From Alviniconcha marisindica (Eukaryota; Mollusca; Gastropoda; Provannidae): DNA of 64,000 nucleotides. The notes below the pieces were generated by a model that did not search any database, had not been told where the DNA came from, and was given only the letters and a program-made list of their open reading frames with translations. Each line of letters opens with the position of its first letter. Position 1 is the first letter of the stretch. The stretch is from assembly GCA_018857735.1 (NCBI GenBank), contig JABMCL010002631.1, positions 656,001 to 720,000 on the forward strand. Reading direction: 5' to 3'. A program made the translations under genes and the position numbers. Positions 23,390 through 33,254 of this stretch are shown one piece after another.

Positions 23390-23474
<85 letters not shown>
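23390..23474. repeat. Pure CA microsatellite near exon 8b
   Basis: About 42 uninterrupted CA units lie on the plus strand, TG in the transcript. It starts about 125 bp downstream of the exon 8b donor in the sense direction. TG/UG repeats near splice sites can influence exon choice, so its place beside an alternative exon is noted. Confidence 0.97.
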
Positions 23475-23475
<1 letters not shown>

Positions 23476-23600
23476 GCAAACAAGCAAACTGATGGGGCGA
23501 AACAGGGATACTGCTGTATGAAACGCAAAGACCCCAAACCACCCGGACATCCTTTGGAGTCTGGTTTTGGTTTGCAATCTAACAGTTGCTTCCAGCTTAC

Positions 23601-23713
23601 CTCCCATTTGTTCAGAATCCAGTTTTTCAAAATATTAACGACGCGCATTGTGGCTGCAGAGCCTATCTCTGAGTGGGGGAGAGACCTGAGCTTGCTACCA
23701 TTCAAGCGATCAC
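23601..23713 (-). CDS. RASGRF: RasGRF exon 8b: duplicated alternative second REM segment
   Basis: This is a 113-nt exon (GT plus 37 codons) between TATGTGCAG and GGGAG|GTAAGC. It encodes DRLNGSKLRSLPHSEIGSAA then TMRVVNILKNWILNKWE. It aligns with exon 8a through the core A-A-T-M-R-V-x-N-x-L-K-x-W, has the same entry phase (1) and exit phase (0), and so can replace 8a exactly. Including both in order 8a-8b would break the frame, because 8a ends in phase 0 and 8b expects phase 1. The 5' halves are unrelated between the two. No stop or splice damage is visible, so I treat it as functional and mutually exclusive with 8a; cDNA evidence is lacking here. Confidence 0.87.
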
Positions 23714-23995
23714 CTGCACATAACAGCACCACACACAACATCAACTTTAGGGAGGGAGGGAGGGAGGGGTGAGAGAGGTTTGGCGGATGTCTCCTTTGCT
23801 ACCACAACATCAAGGAACTGTTAGGGATACAGCTTTCACATCAGTGAAAAAAAAAAAAAATGAAAAAAAGAGTACTGGTCGGTGTGAACAGAAATACATG
23901 TAGTGAAGGGTTGCTGTGACACCAACGTGCTTTAAGTGCAAAATATACTTTTCCACTTTAGTTTGATTGAAATTCAGCTGCTTTTTTCCCTCTGA

Positions 23996-24770
23996 GGCTT
24001 ATCTGCCCTCCCTTTCGAATTTGCCAGGACTGATATCAGATACACAAGGTCCTTATCTGCCCTCCCTTTCGAATTTGCCAGGACTGATATCAGATACACA
24101 AGGTCCTTAACTGCCCTCCCTTTCAGATGTGCAAGGATTGATGTCAGATACACAATGTCCTTAACCACCCTCCCTTCGAATTTGCCAGGACTGACATCAG
24201 ATACACAATGTCCTTCACTGTCATCCCTTTCAGATTGGCTAGGACTGACATCAGATACACAATGTCCTTAACCATCCTCCCTTTCAGATTGGCTAGGACT
24301 GACATCAGATACACAATGTCCTTAACCATCCTCCCTTTCAGATTGGCTAGGACTGACATCAGATACACAATGTCCTTCACTGTCCTCCCTTTCAGATTGG
24401 CTAGGACTGACATCAGATACACAATGTCCTTCACTGTCATCCCTTTCAGATTGGCTAGGACTGACATCAGCTACACAATGTCCTTCACTGTCATCCCTTT
24501 CAGATTGGCTAGGACTGACATCAGCTACACAATGTCCTTCACTGTCATCCCTTTCAGATTGGCTAGGACTGACATCAGATACACAATGTCCTTCACTGTC
24601 ATCCCTTTCAGAGGTGCTAGGACTGACACCAGCTACACAATGTCCTTAACCATCCTCCCTTTCAGATGTGCCAGGACTGACGTCAGAAACACAATGTCCT
24701 TAACTGCCCCCCCCCCCCTTTCTGATTTACTTGGACTAACATCAGATACACAATGTACTTAATTATCCTC
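23996..24770. repeat. 54-bp minisatellite between exons 8a and 8b, about 14 copies
   Basis: The unit contains ccctttcagattggctagga, ctgacatcagatacacaatg and tccttcactgtcat. The period is divisible by three, and frames are open on both strands (up to 184 codons); these are not genes. The array fills part of the intron that separates the two alternative exons. Confidence 0.93.
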
Positions 24771-26061
24771 CTTTCTGATTTGCAAAGGCTGATGTCATGC
24801 AATGTGCCTCCAGTACAAAAGCATTTTTCATTCTAATCAATTCAATGAAATCTAACCGCTTTTATCTATTTCCCCCAGCTGAGTTACATCAACTGCTGTC
24901 CTAGCAGATCTTCTACGACTGAATGATGAATTAATCGAATCAAATGTCTCTTCTTGGCGTTAGCACAAAAAAGTGGTCATGTTTGTGCATCTAAATTTGT
25001 ACTGTACTATATATAATGTCCTAGTCATAACCACATTCCGTTTGTCACTTCTTGGATTTCAACGTCCCATCTAACGGCAGAAAGGCACTACATTCAGATA
25101 ATCTTACATTAAACAGTGGATGGGTTGAGAGGTTTAAACCAATATTTCTTTTGTCATATTTCAAATGACCAATTACACGTAGATTAGCCCATAGAACTGT
25201 AACAATATAATCACTTCTGGGTACCAAATGCTACTGAAGTTTCACAGCAAACAGAACTGAAGGCTAAACCTTTGAAAAGCTACATGTAGCAGAGAAATCC
25301 TAAGTGTCCACGCACTCTCTATTTGATTCTGTAACTGATCCAACAGCTGTGTCATCTCTGACCTGCCACCGCTTTAGCAAACGTAACACCACAAGGAATG
25401 AAGTTTAGGACTGGAGCAACATGTACCTCTCTCTGTTTTTTTCTTCTTCAATTTTCAAATGACACATGTACCCAGGAACATTGTGCCTTTCAATCATCTC
25501 TTCCAACGATCAAGATGAAGCACCTGGAAAGGACCCTCACTTTCATCTATAAAGGACAACTCACCATTCAGGGACACTGAACTGAAGGGCACTGTTTTGT
25601 GGGCAATGGTGCATAACAGTACTGGGGGTTATGTGAAGGAAGCCAAATCTGTGCCTGCTATTCTCAGCCACACTGGACATCGACTGTGCAGTTAAGTCCT
25701 GTATTGGACAGCAGAACTCTACACGTTGTTTCGGTTTGGCATTCCACACAGCAAAGCTGAAACCCTGTTAGTTGTGCACAGTACGTTGAATTCTACACAG
25801 TAGTTGCTACAACCACAAGTGAGTGAGGGAACATACAACCGCGGCACAAGAACTAAACTGGACGAGTACGTACACGGGGACACAAACTATCAGTAAACAA
25901 CACACAAGTGGGTCCAGTCTGCTCTAGCAAGGATCAAACACAACTGGTGAAACTGTCAGCTACATCAACAATACACAGCGTGCATAAAAGGGGAGGTAAT
26001 AAACCACAGAGGAAGACAACCAAGCGATGGGCTAAGCCACCAAGGGAAGCAACTCCCTCAC
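24771..26061. other. Intron 8a-8b, unique part
   Basis: No further exon or element recognised. A short 'ttggatttcaacgtcccatctaacggcag' SINE-tail-like sequence lies near 25050. Confidence 0.4.
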
Positions 26062-26168
26062 CTGCTGGTGCTTAGAGACCCAATGCTTGAGTACGTTGAG
26101 CACTCGCATGGTGGCTGCAGTGCTTATCACCGACTCACGCTTTTTCATTGGACGTACATCTAACATCC
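26062..26168 (-). CDS. RASGRF: RasGRF exon 8a: second REM segment, canonical version
   Basis: This is a 107-nt exon (GG plus 35 codons) between GTGACAG and CAGCAG|GTGAGGG. It encodes MLDVRPMKKRESVISTAATM and RVLNVLKHWVSKHQQ. The second part is almost identical to the family motif RVLNVLRHWVSKH(A/S)Q that closes the REM domain in RasGRF and resembles the same helix in Sos. Spliced to exon 9 it gives HQQDFESD, as in vertebrate 'HAQDFELN'. It is therefore the conserved member of the 8a/8b pair, and by position it is the first one reached from exon 7, after 0.75 kb of intron. Confidence 0.95.
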
Positions 26169-26412
26169 CTGTCACATGGATCAATGAACACTTAGAAGAA
26201 AACATTTCAGCACAGTAATCAAGCAGCATATGGTTTCCACAGAATGTAGCTATGAATCAGGTGAAGGCCCTCAAACCATCTTGCCCCAATTGAGCGCTTT
26301 AAAAATGGCCACTGAAGACCTTGTTGAGGGGTAGTAATCAATGAAGGTTTTCTTGAGCCGCAGCAATGGATCTAAAATCTCGTAAGTCGCCACGTGGGTC
26401 ACTATTACTTAC

Positions 26413-26470
26413 CTCGCCAACTAACTGCTTCACCTGGTAGTTGGTCAGCTCGGCATTTTCATACCATTTT
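26413..26470 (-). other. Exon-like segment with perfect donor upstream of exon 8a (unconfirmed)
   Basis: A 58-nt segment lies between AACAAACAG and GGCGAG|GTAAGT on the gene's strand. One frame reads KWYENAELTNYQVKQLVGE, with normal-looking codons. However, joining it to exon 7 in phase reaches a stop after eight codons, and vertebrate RasGRF has no such residues. It could be a regulated poison exon, an exon of a rare isoform, or chance. Confidence 0.25.
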
Positions 26471-26922
26471 CTGTTTGTTTTGTCAGCATGTACAAATACA
26501 TAAATATACACACACTCACACACTGCAATCGCTAGGGTAAATGGGCAAACCTTTGTAGGCGTTCTTGCCTCATACTCTGTACTCATAAATCACTCTCCTT
26601 AAAAGATCTAATATTCATCTAATGGGGATTAACTACCAAAACAAAAACAACAGCAAAAGGTTTCCTGCACTAACTTATCATCAGGACTTGCTGATGGCTT
26701 GAACTGTGCTTGCCTCTAAGGCTGCATTAACCAGTTTACGTGAAGAGTCAGTCCTTGGAATTTTAACGTCCCATCAGTCACACATGGTCATCTCAGGATG
26801 AGCAAAAATGAGTGCTAACTTGACTCAGACACTTAAGCATTGCATCAAGGCAAACAAAGGTAATCAAATCACAAATTACATCAGCAGAAATGAAAAGGAC
26901 GTAGCGAACGAAAAGGACATAC

Positions 26923-27032
26923 CTGGACAGACGCTGAGGTATCGATGTCGTTCTTTGGTTTGTTCGGGCATGCAGCTGGCCAGGCCAGCAGTGGCAGCAG
27001 CAAAAGCGGTGGTGGCTGCAGAGGAACTGGAC
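26923..27032 (-). CDS. RASGRF: RasGRF exon 7: linker with Ala-rich segment
   Basis: This is a 110-nt exon (G, 36 codons, G) between CCTTGCAG and CCAG|GTATGTCC. It reads SSSSAATTAFAAATAGLAS then CMPEQTKERHRYLSVCP. It matches the vertebrate RasGRF stretch 'SAASAFAIATA(G/A)', a small conserved block in the middle of the otherwise variable linker, which anchors the alignment. The final G is completed by GG of exon 8a or GT of exon 8b; both choices give Gly. A large CA/CATG microsatellite cluster lies just upstream in the intron (27101-27330). Confidence 0.93.
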
Positions 27033-27100
27033 CTGCAAGGGCGTGCCACAGCAGGAAAACAAAACATCATGTTTGGTTAGAGCAAACTTTGAGCCCATTT

Positions 27101-27122
27101 ACACACACAAATGCACACACAT

Positions 27123-27169
<47 letters not shown>

Positions 27170-27184
27170 CATGCATGCATGCAT

Positions 27185-27231
<47 letters not shown>

Positions 27232-27246
27232 CATGCATGTGCATGC

Positions 27247-27289
<43 letters not shown>

Positions 27290-27330
27290 ACGCCACACCC
27301 ATATGCGTGAACACACACACACACACACAC
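27101..27330. repeat. CA/CATG microsatellite cluster
   Basis: (CA)n blocks separated by gcatgcatgcatgc alternations, upstream of exon 7. Confidence 0.97.
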
Positions 27331-27941
27331 CTCATGCATGCACACATGTTTGCAAAAACATATTTTTATGTAATCCCCAAATAACATTCCTGTCAATCCA
27401 TGCTCTGCTATGTGACACAAACATGTCATGGGTCCCTAAGCACACCTTTACCGGACACCTTACAGGTATATTGAAACAGCAAAACATACAAACACACAAG
27501 GAAACAAAGGTATTCAAACAAATTGCTGGTCTTTGAAGGAGACAGGCCAGCTACCAAAGATTGTCATTTTTTTAATACTCAGAACAAAAAGACCATATTC
27601 AATGCAGGAAAACAGTGCAGCAACCACTGCTTAGGAGTATAGTACATCCCTGAAGGGCCATTGGTTTGGAGTACAGTACATCCCTGAGGGGCCATTGGTA
27701 CATCCCTGAGACTTAGGAACAGTGTACCCTTTATCTGAACCTGGCGTTTGAGAGTCCTGACTCTAGGACAAATAATATACACAGGTATGTAAAAATATCT
27801 TGGAGTCACCTACGGAAAGAAAAGGTGCAAGGTTTCTGTTCGTTTTGAAACAGTACCATTAGTATTAAATTAGGTCCTAAGCATTACAAATGACATACCA
27901 TACTTTCCACAGAGAAAATACACACAGCATTTAATTTGATT

Positions 27942-27960
27942 TTCACACACACACACACAC

Positions 27961-28019
<59 letters not shown>
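27942..28019. repeat. (CA)n-(TA)n microsatellite
   Basis: A short CA run is followed by about 29 TA units (27962-28019), a sequence able to extrude as a cruciform. Confidence 0.97.
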
Positions 28020-28022
<3 letters not shown>

Positions 28023-29763
28023 CTCAAAACAAACCTGTAAGGGGTGATCAAGTCTGGAACCAAATTGCTTTGAGAGGTTTTAGAAAAAGGGATTTGAAAA
28101 TCAAGTCAGTGTCGTGAATCTTAATGGAACTCTTACAGATGCCACAGAAGAAAATATTATTGGCTTCCCCAAGTCTGGAACTTTCAGGATGACCTGACAA
28201 TATTGACTGGACTGGTGAAGCTTCCAATGAACACAGTAAATATTTTAAGAGGGACTAACACTTACATATTACAAACATTTGCATACAAAGCAAAGATGCC
28301 AAGAAGAATAGAACATTTTTGTGGACAGTGGTAATTTCATTTGGAAGGGAATATAAACCTGAGATGAATATGTGGCAGAAGAAATTCTGAAGAAAAAAGA
28401 AGAAGTCATAAACAAAACAAAACAACAAACACACAAATCAAAGGAGAATAAATATTTCACACCAGATACATGGAATCCATACCGACTAGACAGAAAACCA
28501 AAAACAAAAACAAAACCAGCTGGAGTAAAACGAAGCAAAACAGAAGAAAGAAAGAAAAAAAGAAAAGAACCATGCATAATGAAACTGGAAGCAGAAGAAA
28601 GTGACGAGCCCAACAAAATCAATCATGCTATTAGCAGGGTTCTTACAGACCCTCAGTCTGCGTTTCATAATCATATTTCATTAAGACTTCCGAGGACAAC
28701 TCAGATATATATCCAACAGTGACCGGAACTAACCCATAACCAGTGTGAATACAGGTATTAGTGTGCAGGTTAATAGACAGTGAGTTTAATGAGCGATACA
28801 CGTGTGAAATAAGGACAAGAACAAACCCAGGGCATCCACTGCGGCGTTCACTTCAGCATAAGCAACCAGGAGCCAGGTGTAGTAAACACTGTTATGTTTT
28901 TTTGACCGCAGTCCTAACACTTAAAGGAATTAGCCTTCCCAAAACATGTTTTATCCAACAGGTGAAGCCAGACCAAACCCCAAACTTGAAATCAAAAATC
29001 CTGTTTTAAAATGCCACAGCTGATTGCATTTTAAAGATAATACATTATTGTCCTTAAAAGGAAATTTACTTTGAAACATACCATCTATGTAACATGTAAA
29101 AACCACCAAAAAAAACACACACAAACAAAAAACTAAAAAAAACTCAAATTAAATGTGTGATAATTCAATGTAACATATATATTGAATTCAGGAACCAAGT
29201 TTTGTAAGTGACATCTAATGAGACCAGATACTTGTACAAAACACAACCAACTGGCCAGCTTGCCTGTTGCGCAGTGTGGCATCTTTTATGTTTGGTAAGA
29301 GAGAGGCACACTGATGTTGCTTTGAGGACACCACCAAAGTGACTGCACTAGACCAGAAAAGCTCTGGTCCTGCTAATAGTTATCATCATTCATAAAACTG
29401 GTTTTGAATTACTATTCTAAATTCAATATAAAATCAACAGGGCATTTAAAACAAAATCCACATTTTGGGGAATTTGATCTATTCTGCAACATGATAAACA
29501 ACACATGTTTGAAGAAGGTTAGAATCTCTTTGATGACCTATACCATTGGGGTATGCGATAATTGTAGTTCATGTGTATACATGGATTATAGGGCTGGAAT
29601 ACAGATCTAGATAGCCACTATCTCGAATTTGTGTTATACTTGTAAAATAGAAAACAGACCCCTAAAGTGTTAAACCAATCAATGTGCCCCTGTTGGAATG
29701 CAGGTTCAGGTTAAAAAAAAGAAGGATAGAGACACAAAGAAAAGAAAGACAAGAAGAAGAAAA
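28020..29763. other. Intron 6-7, no gene recognised
   Basis: AT-rich sequence with A-rich runs. A Lys-rich plus-strand frame (28372-28722) comes from (A,G)-rich sequence and shows no family resemblance. Confidence 0.4.
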
Positions 29764-29783
29764 AAGGGTGGGGGGAGAGGGGG

Positions 29784-29825
<42 letters not shown>

Positions 29826-29861
29826 GGGGGGGGGGAGGGGGGGGGAGGGGGGGGGGGGGGT
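29764..29861. repeat. Long poly-G tract
   Basis: About 95 bases of almost pure G interrupted by single A's lie on the plus strand, the template strand of RasGRF, so the transcript has a C tract. Many G4-capable runs. Length may be unreliable in the assembly. Confidence 0.95.
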
Positions 29862-32090
29862 TGGCAATCAGAACGCTTTGCAGTACATCTAAAGTTCACA
29901 TCAGCATAAATATGTCAAATTATCAGACAGTTTAGCCTGCCATTTATTTACATATATTTATAGGTATTTAAAAATGAACTTTTAACACATCCCTGCAATC
30001 AATAAAACTGTATTAAAATGGCAGTCCTTTCAACAGAATGTTGTCAATAACCGATATCTTGAATGTAATCTGAATACATGTGTCAGCAGCATTTAATTTT
30101 TCACTGAGGTCTTTGCACATTTAAATCTACTGTCTTTTCTTCTTGGGCATTAACAAGAGAGTTAAGCAAAGCTGTGACTAATGTGCATAGTGGATGAACA
30201 CCTCTCATACTTATCCCAGATACATGGTTACATGGTTCCAAACAAGACTAAGAAGCTCCAGTAAATCAGGCAGGCATAGCAAATCGATTACTCATATTGT
30301 TGGTAAAATGCAGCATCTGCTGCACTTGGAGTTGGAGTGGGTGCCACATGATTCACCTACGCTCGTTTCGCCCATGCTTTGACCTTGTCAGCATCCACAT
30401 TCCATGCCATCCTTTGTCTTCCTACACACGTTTCACCTACTATCTGCACTTCACGGTGTATTTCAACTGAAGGAAAGTGTGGTCTTCAGGAGGTGCTGCT
30501 GAGAAAAGGACTAATCAGGAAACCAGGCCGTACATCAATCTGGAGATGTGCTGCACTGGCATTTGTGTTTTGGACAAGCTAGATGAATCCTGGTTGGACG
30601 ATGTCAGCGGCATGTTTCCATGCAGCCTCTGGTATCATCACAGCCATATATTTCTGCTGCCAGCATCAGAAGCAAGAATGCTCTTGAGTGGAGGCACCAT
30701 AAGTTTAAGAGGGTGGTTGGTCCAGCGCACCACCGTAAGGTGTTCAAGACTGTAAGGCACCTTATGAAGAAGCAGCCACAGGTAGACCGTGAGCCCCAGG
30801 TCCTGAGATATGGGGCAGTAAACCAGGAGAGCACCACGAAAGTCCATGCCATGAATAAATGAATGGCTAGGAAACATCCAGTCTTTGTACACAGCTAGAG
30901 AGAAAACCCTGATAGAGCTCCTGGATGATTGAGATGATGTCACTGAAATACTTGTAGTGATGTTCCACTGTGTCAGGATGGCATTGTCAGATTTTGACTT
31001 GTGTGCTGTGCCATGTGGCATCTTTATGTGACATATTTAACCTATCCATCTACTGAAAATATGAAATATTGAAAAGAGAAAATCACTGTTTTTAAATTTG
31101 CCTTAATATTCTCGTCAACATCTTTATCATTATCGCCAGCATAGGCAAAATGAGTAAATTACTTAACCTGTATGCAACTTGAGTGTAGGCAAAACAACAT
31201 AATTATTTCACCTGTATTGTGGAATAAGCACAGGCGAAACGAGTGTAGGCAAAACGAGTGAATTATTTCACTCGTACGACGTGAAACCAGTGCAGGTAAG
31301 ACAAGCAAGGGTGAAATGATCGTAGGCAAAACAAGTGAAGCATTTCACCTGCAGGTGAAAGGAGCGAGCGCTGCAGGCAAAATGAGTGTAGGCAAGTCGT
31401 GATGCACCAGTGGGAGCAGGGTGACTTGGATTGTTTTAGTACATGGGTTACACCAGGGTACAGGGAAGTGCACTAGGACTACTGAACACGCCACATTGCC
31501 CACCCACCTTCCTCGGTTCATGCCTGCTGCTGCCCCCGTGGGAATGGGGCAAAACCAGGTCACTCTGTCAACAGGGACACCAGAAGAGTTATCACCATTC
31601 TTTTGTTAACCCCTTCACTGCCCCAACCTAAAAACCTTTCACACTCAAAAATGCAGACACAGGCCTGCAACCCAGTTTTTTTCTTCTTCTTTGTCTTTTG
31701 GGCTGTAACAAACCTACTTTTAATACTGTGCTGTGCATTTTTTGAGGCAAATTCTTCCTCATGCTACAGGTGAGAAATAAATAAAAATGCCCAAGGATTT
31801 CAAATTTTGCACTATAGTGCCTGGCATAAGGTGTTTATGTATGTACGGCAGTGAAGTGGTCAACGCTCGCCTAACCTACCATTGGTCTACATCACCACCA
31901 AGCTCAAAATGCTTGGTCCAGTTTGTCACAGTAAAGCATATTCCTGAGCTTACTTCCCCCCCCCCCCCCCCCCCTCCCTAGATCTGAAACCGAATATATT
32001 TTATGGTTTTTATCTCCCTCTTATTGGTCATTAAAAATCAGCAGTCTATTTCTATCCCATCACCTTGATAAGGAATTTATATTACATGGA
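29862..32090. other. Intron 6-7, unassigned sequence with degenerate 'gaaacgagtg' repeats
   Basis: Between about 31190 and 31400 the motif aggcaaaacgagtg/aggtgaaa recurs irregularly and partly in inverted form (cgagtgaattatttcactcg), with related pieces at 30355-30460. The 30600-31020 stretch is open in several frames on both strands but matches no family I know. A C-run lies at 31957-31975. Confidence 0.4.
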
Positions 32091-32094
32091 ACAG

Positions 32095-32437
32095 TCTGGT
32101 GAGCCAGTTTGGCCTAGCGGTAAGGCGTTAGGCTGGTAAGCGGAAGGACCTCGGTTTGATACCGCTTCGGCTCTCCTTTCTCGTCAAAAAGGTTGTGGTT
32201 TGTGGACACCGTCTTGTCCATCACTTCCTAGTGAAACATTAAAATGGCTCCCATCGCTGCCCATCTTAATGCAGGAATAATTCTGGTGGTGACAGTGTAT
32301 ATATCGATAGGTATATAAACTTCCTCTCCCCCCCATCTCCAAACCCAATCCCCCCCCACCCCCCCCTTCTCCCCGTCCCTAATAAGCCTTATGGTTTCTG
32401 TGGACGTTAAGCACCGTGTTTACTGACTTACTTACTA
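32095..32437 (+). mobile_element. tRNA-derived SINE, copy on plus strand
   Basis: The head reads tttggcctagcggtaaggcg (box A) and ggtttgataccgcttcggct (box B), followed by a body with gttgtggtttgtggacacc and cattaaaatggctcccatcg, and an end with aataagccttatggtttctg, gttaagcaccgtgtttact and (gactta)n. The same element occurs inverted at 53791-54115. It is not a functional tRNA gene because the cloverleaf is incomplete and a SINE body follows. Confidence 0.82.
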
Positions 32438-32954
32438 TGGAACAGTCTGTGTAATAATATACCAGTATTATTATTCGGGTATCACCTCTTTGGGGCCAAC
32501 GTTGTTGCTTTGGGTTGAAAAGAATTGCACATATTTATAAAGTTGGTTGGTCACTGCATTGTACAAAGCAACATTCGCAATTATTTTTTTAAATGCAAAG
32601 CTAAAACAAACAAAACAGAGCATCTATAAAAAATAAAAATAAAAAGAGAGAGAGAAGAAAAGAAGAAGTACCCCTCAAATATGGCATGCATGTGACAATG
32701 CAGCAAAGTCTCACAGCAATACAGAACAACTGAAGAAAACAGAAGGGAGAGCTCTGCAATGGTGAAAAATGTAAGTGTCATTCTGACAGAGGGAGAGAAA
32801 AGAAGTACATAAGCAAAAGTCTAAGCTATATAGAAGTGTACATGTGCATGTATGGCTGGGTCATGATGACCCAGTGGGTTTGGAGTGATTAGCAACACTC
32901 CCAGTGGGATTCTGATGAGTATCTAGCAAGGGTTGCGCAGGTAATGTCTCCACA

Positions 32955-33132
32955 TTGCCATACAGTGTACTGTGGCCATGCACCATGGCCATACAATGCA
33001 CCATGGCCATACAATGCACCGTGGCCACACAATGTACTGTGGCCATACAATGCAGTGTGGCCATACAATGTACTGTGGCCATACAATGTATTGTGGCCAT
33101 ACAATGCACCGTGCACTGTGGCCATACAATGC
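32955..33132. repeat. 18-bp minisatellite, about 10 copies
   Basis: The unit gtggccatacaatgcact varies at the last bases. Open frames (PWPYNA-type and YGH-type repeats) on both strands are artefacts of the 18-bp period. Confidence 0.92.
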
Positions 33133-33254
33133 ACTATAAAAACATCAGAGCACTAGAGAAGAGGATAAAAAATTAAAAAATTAAAAATATATATGACATT
33201 GTTTCCACCCAGGATAAAAAATAAAATTAAAAAATAAATAAATATATATATGAC

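Noticed and set aside
24208..24762. 184-codon plus-strand frame and 107-codon minus-strand frame
   Set aside because: Both come from the same 54-bp repeat, whose period is a multiple of three; simultaneous openness on both strands shows it is a period artefact.
28372..28722. 117-codon Lys/Glu-rich plus-strand frame
   Set aside because: Driven by (A,G)-rich sequence; no family, no splice evidence, antisense within a RasGRF intron.
30600..31021. Overlapping open frames on both strands, suggestive of a decayed transposon protein
   Set aside because: I could not match any frame to a known family motif; left as unassigned intronic sequence.
32099..32175. tRNA gene candidate with good box A and box B
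   Set aside because: The stems do not pair into a cloverleaf, and a SINE body with an inverted homologue at 53791-54115 follows; it is SINE-derived.
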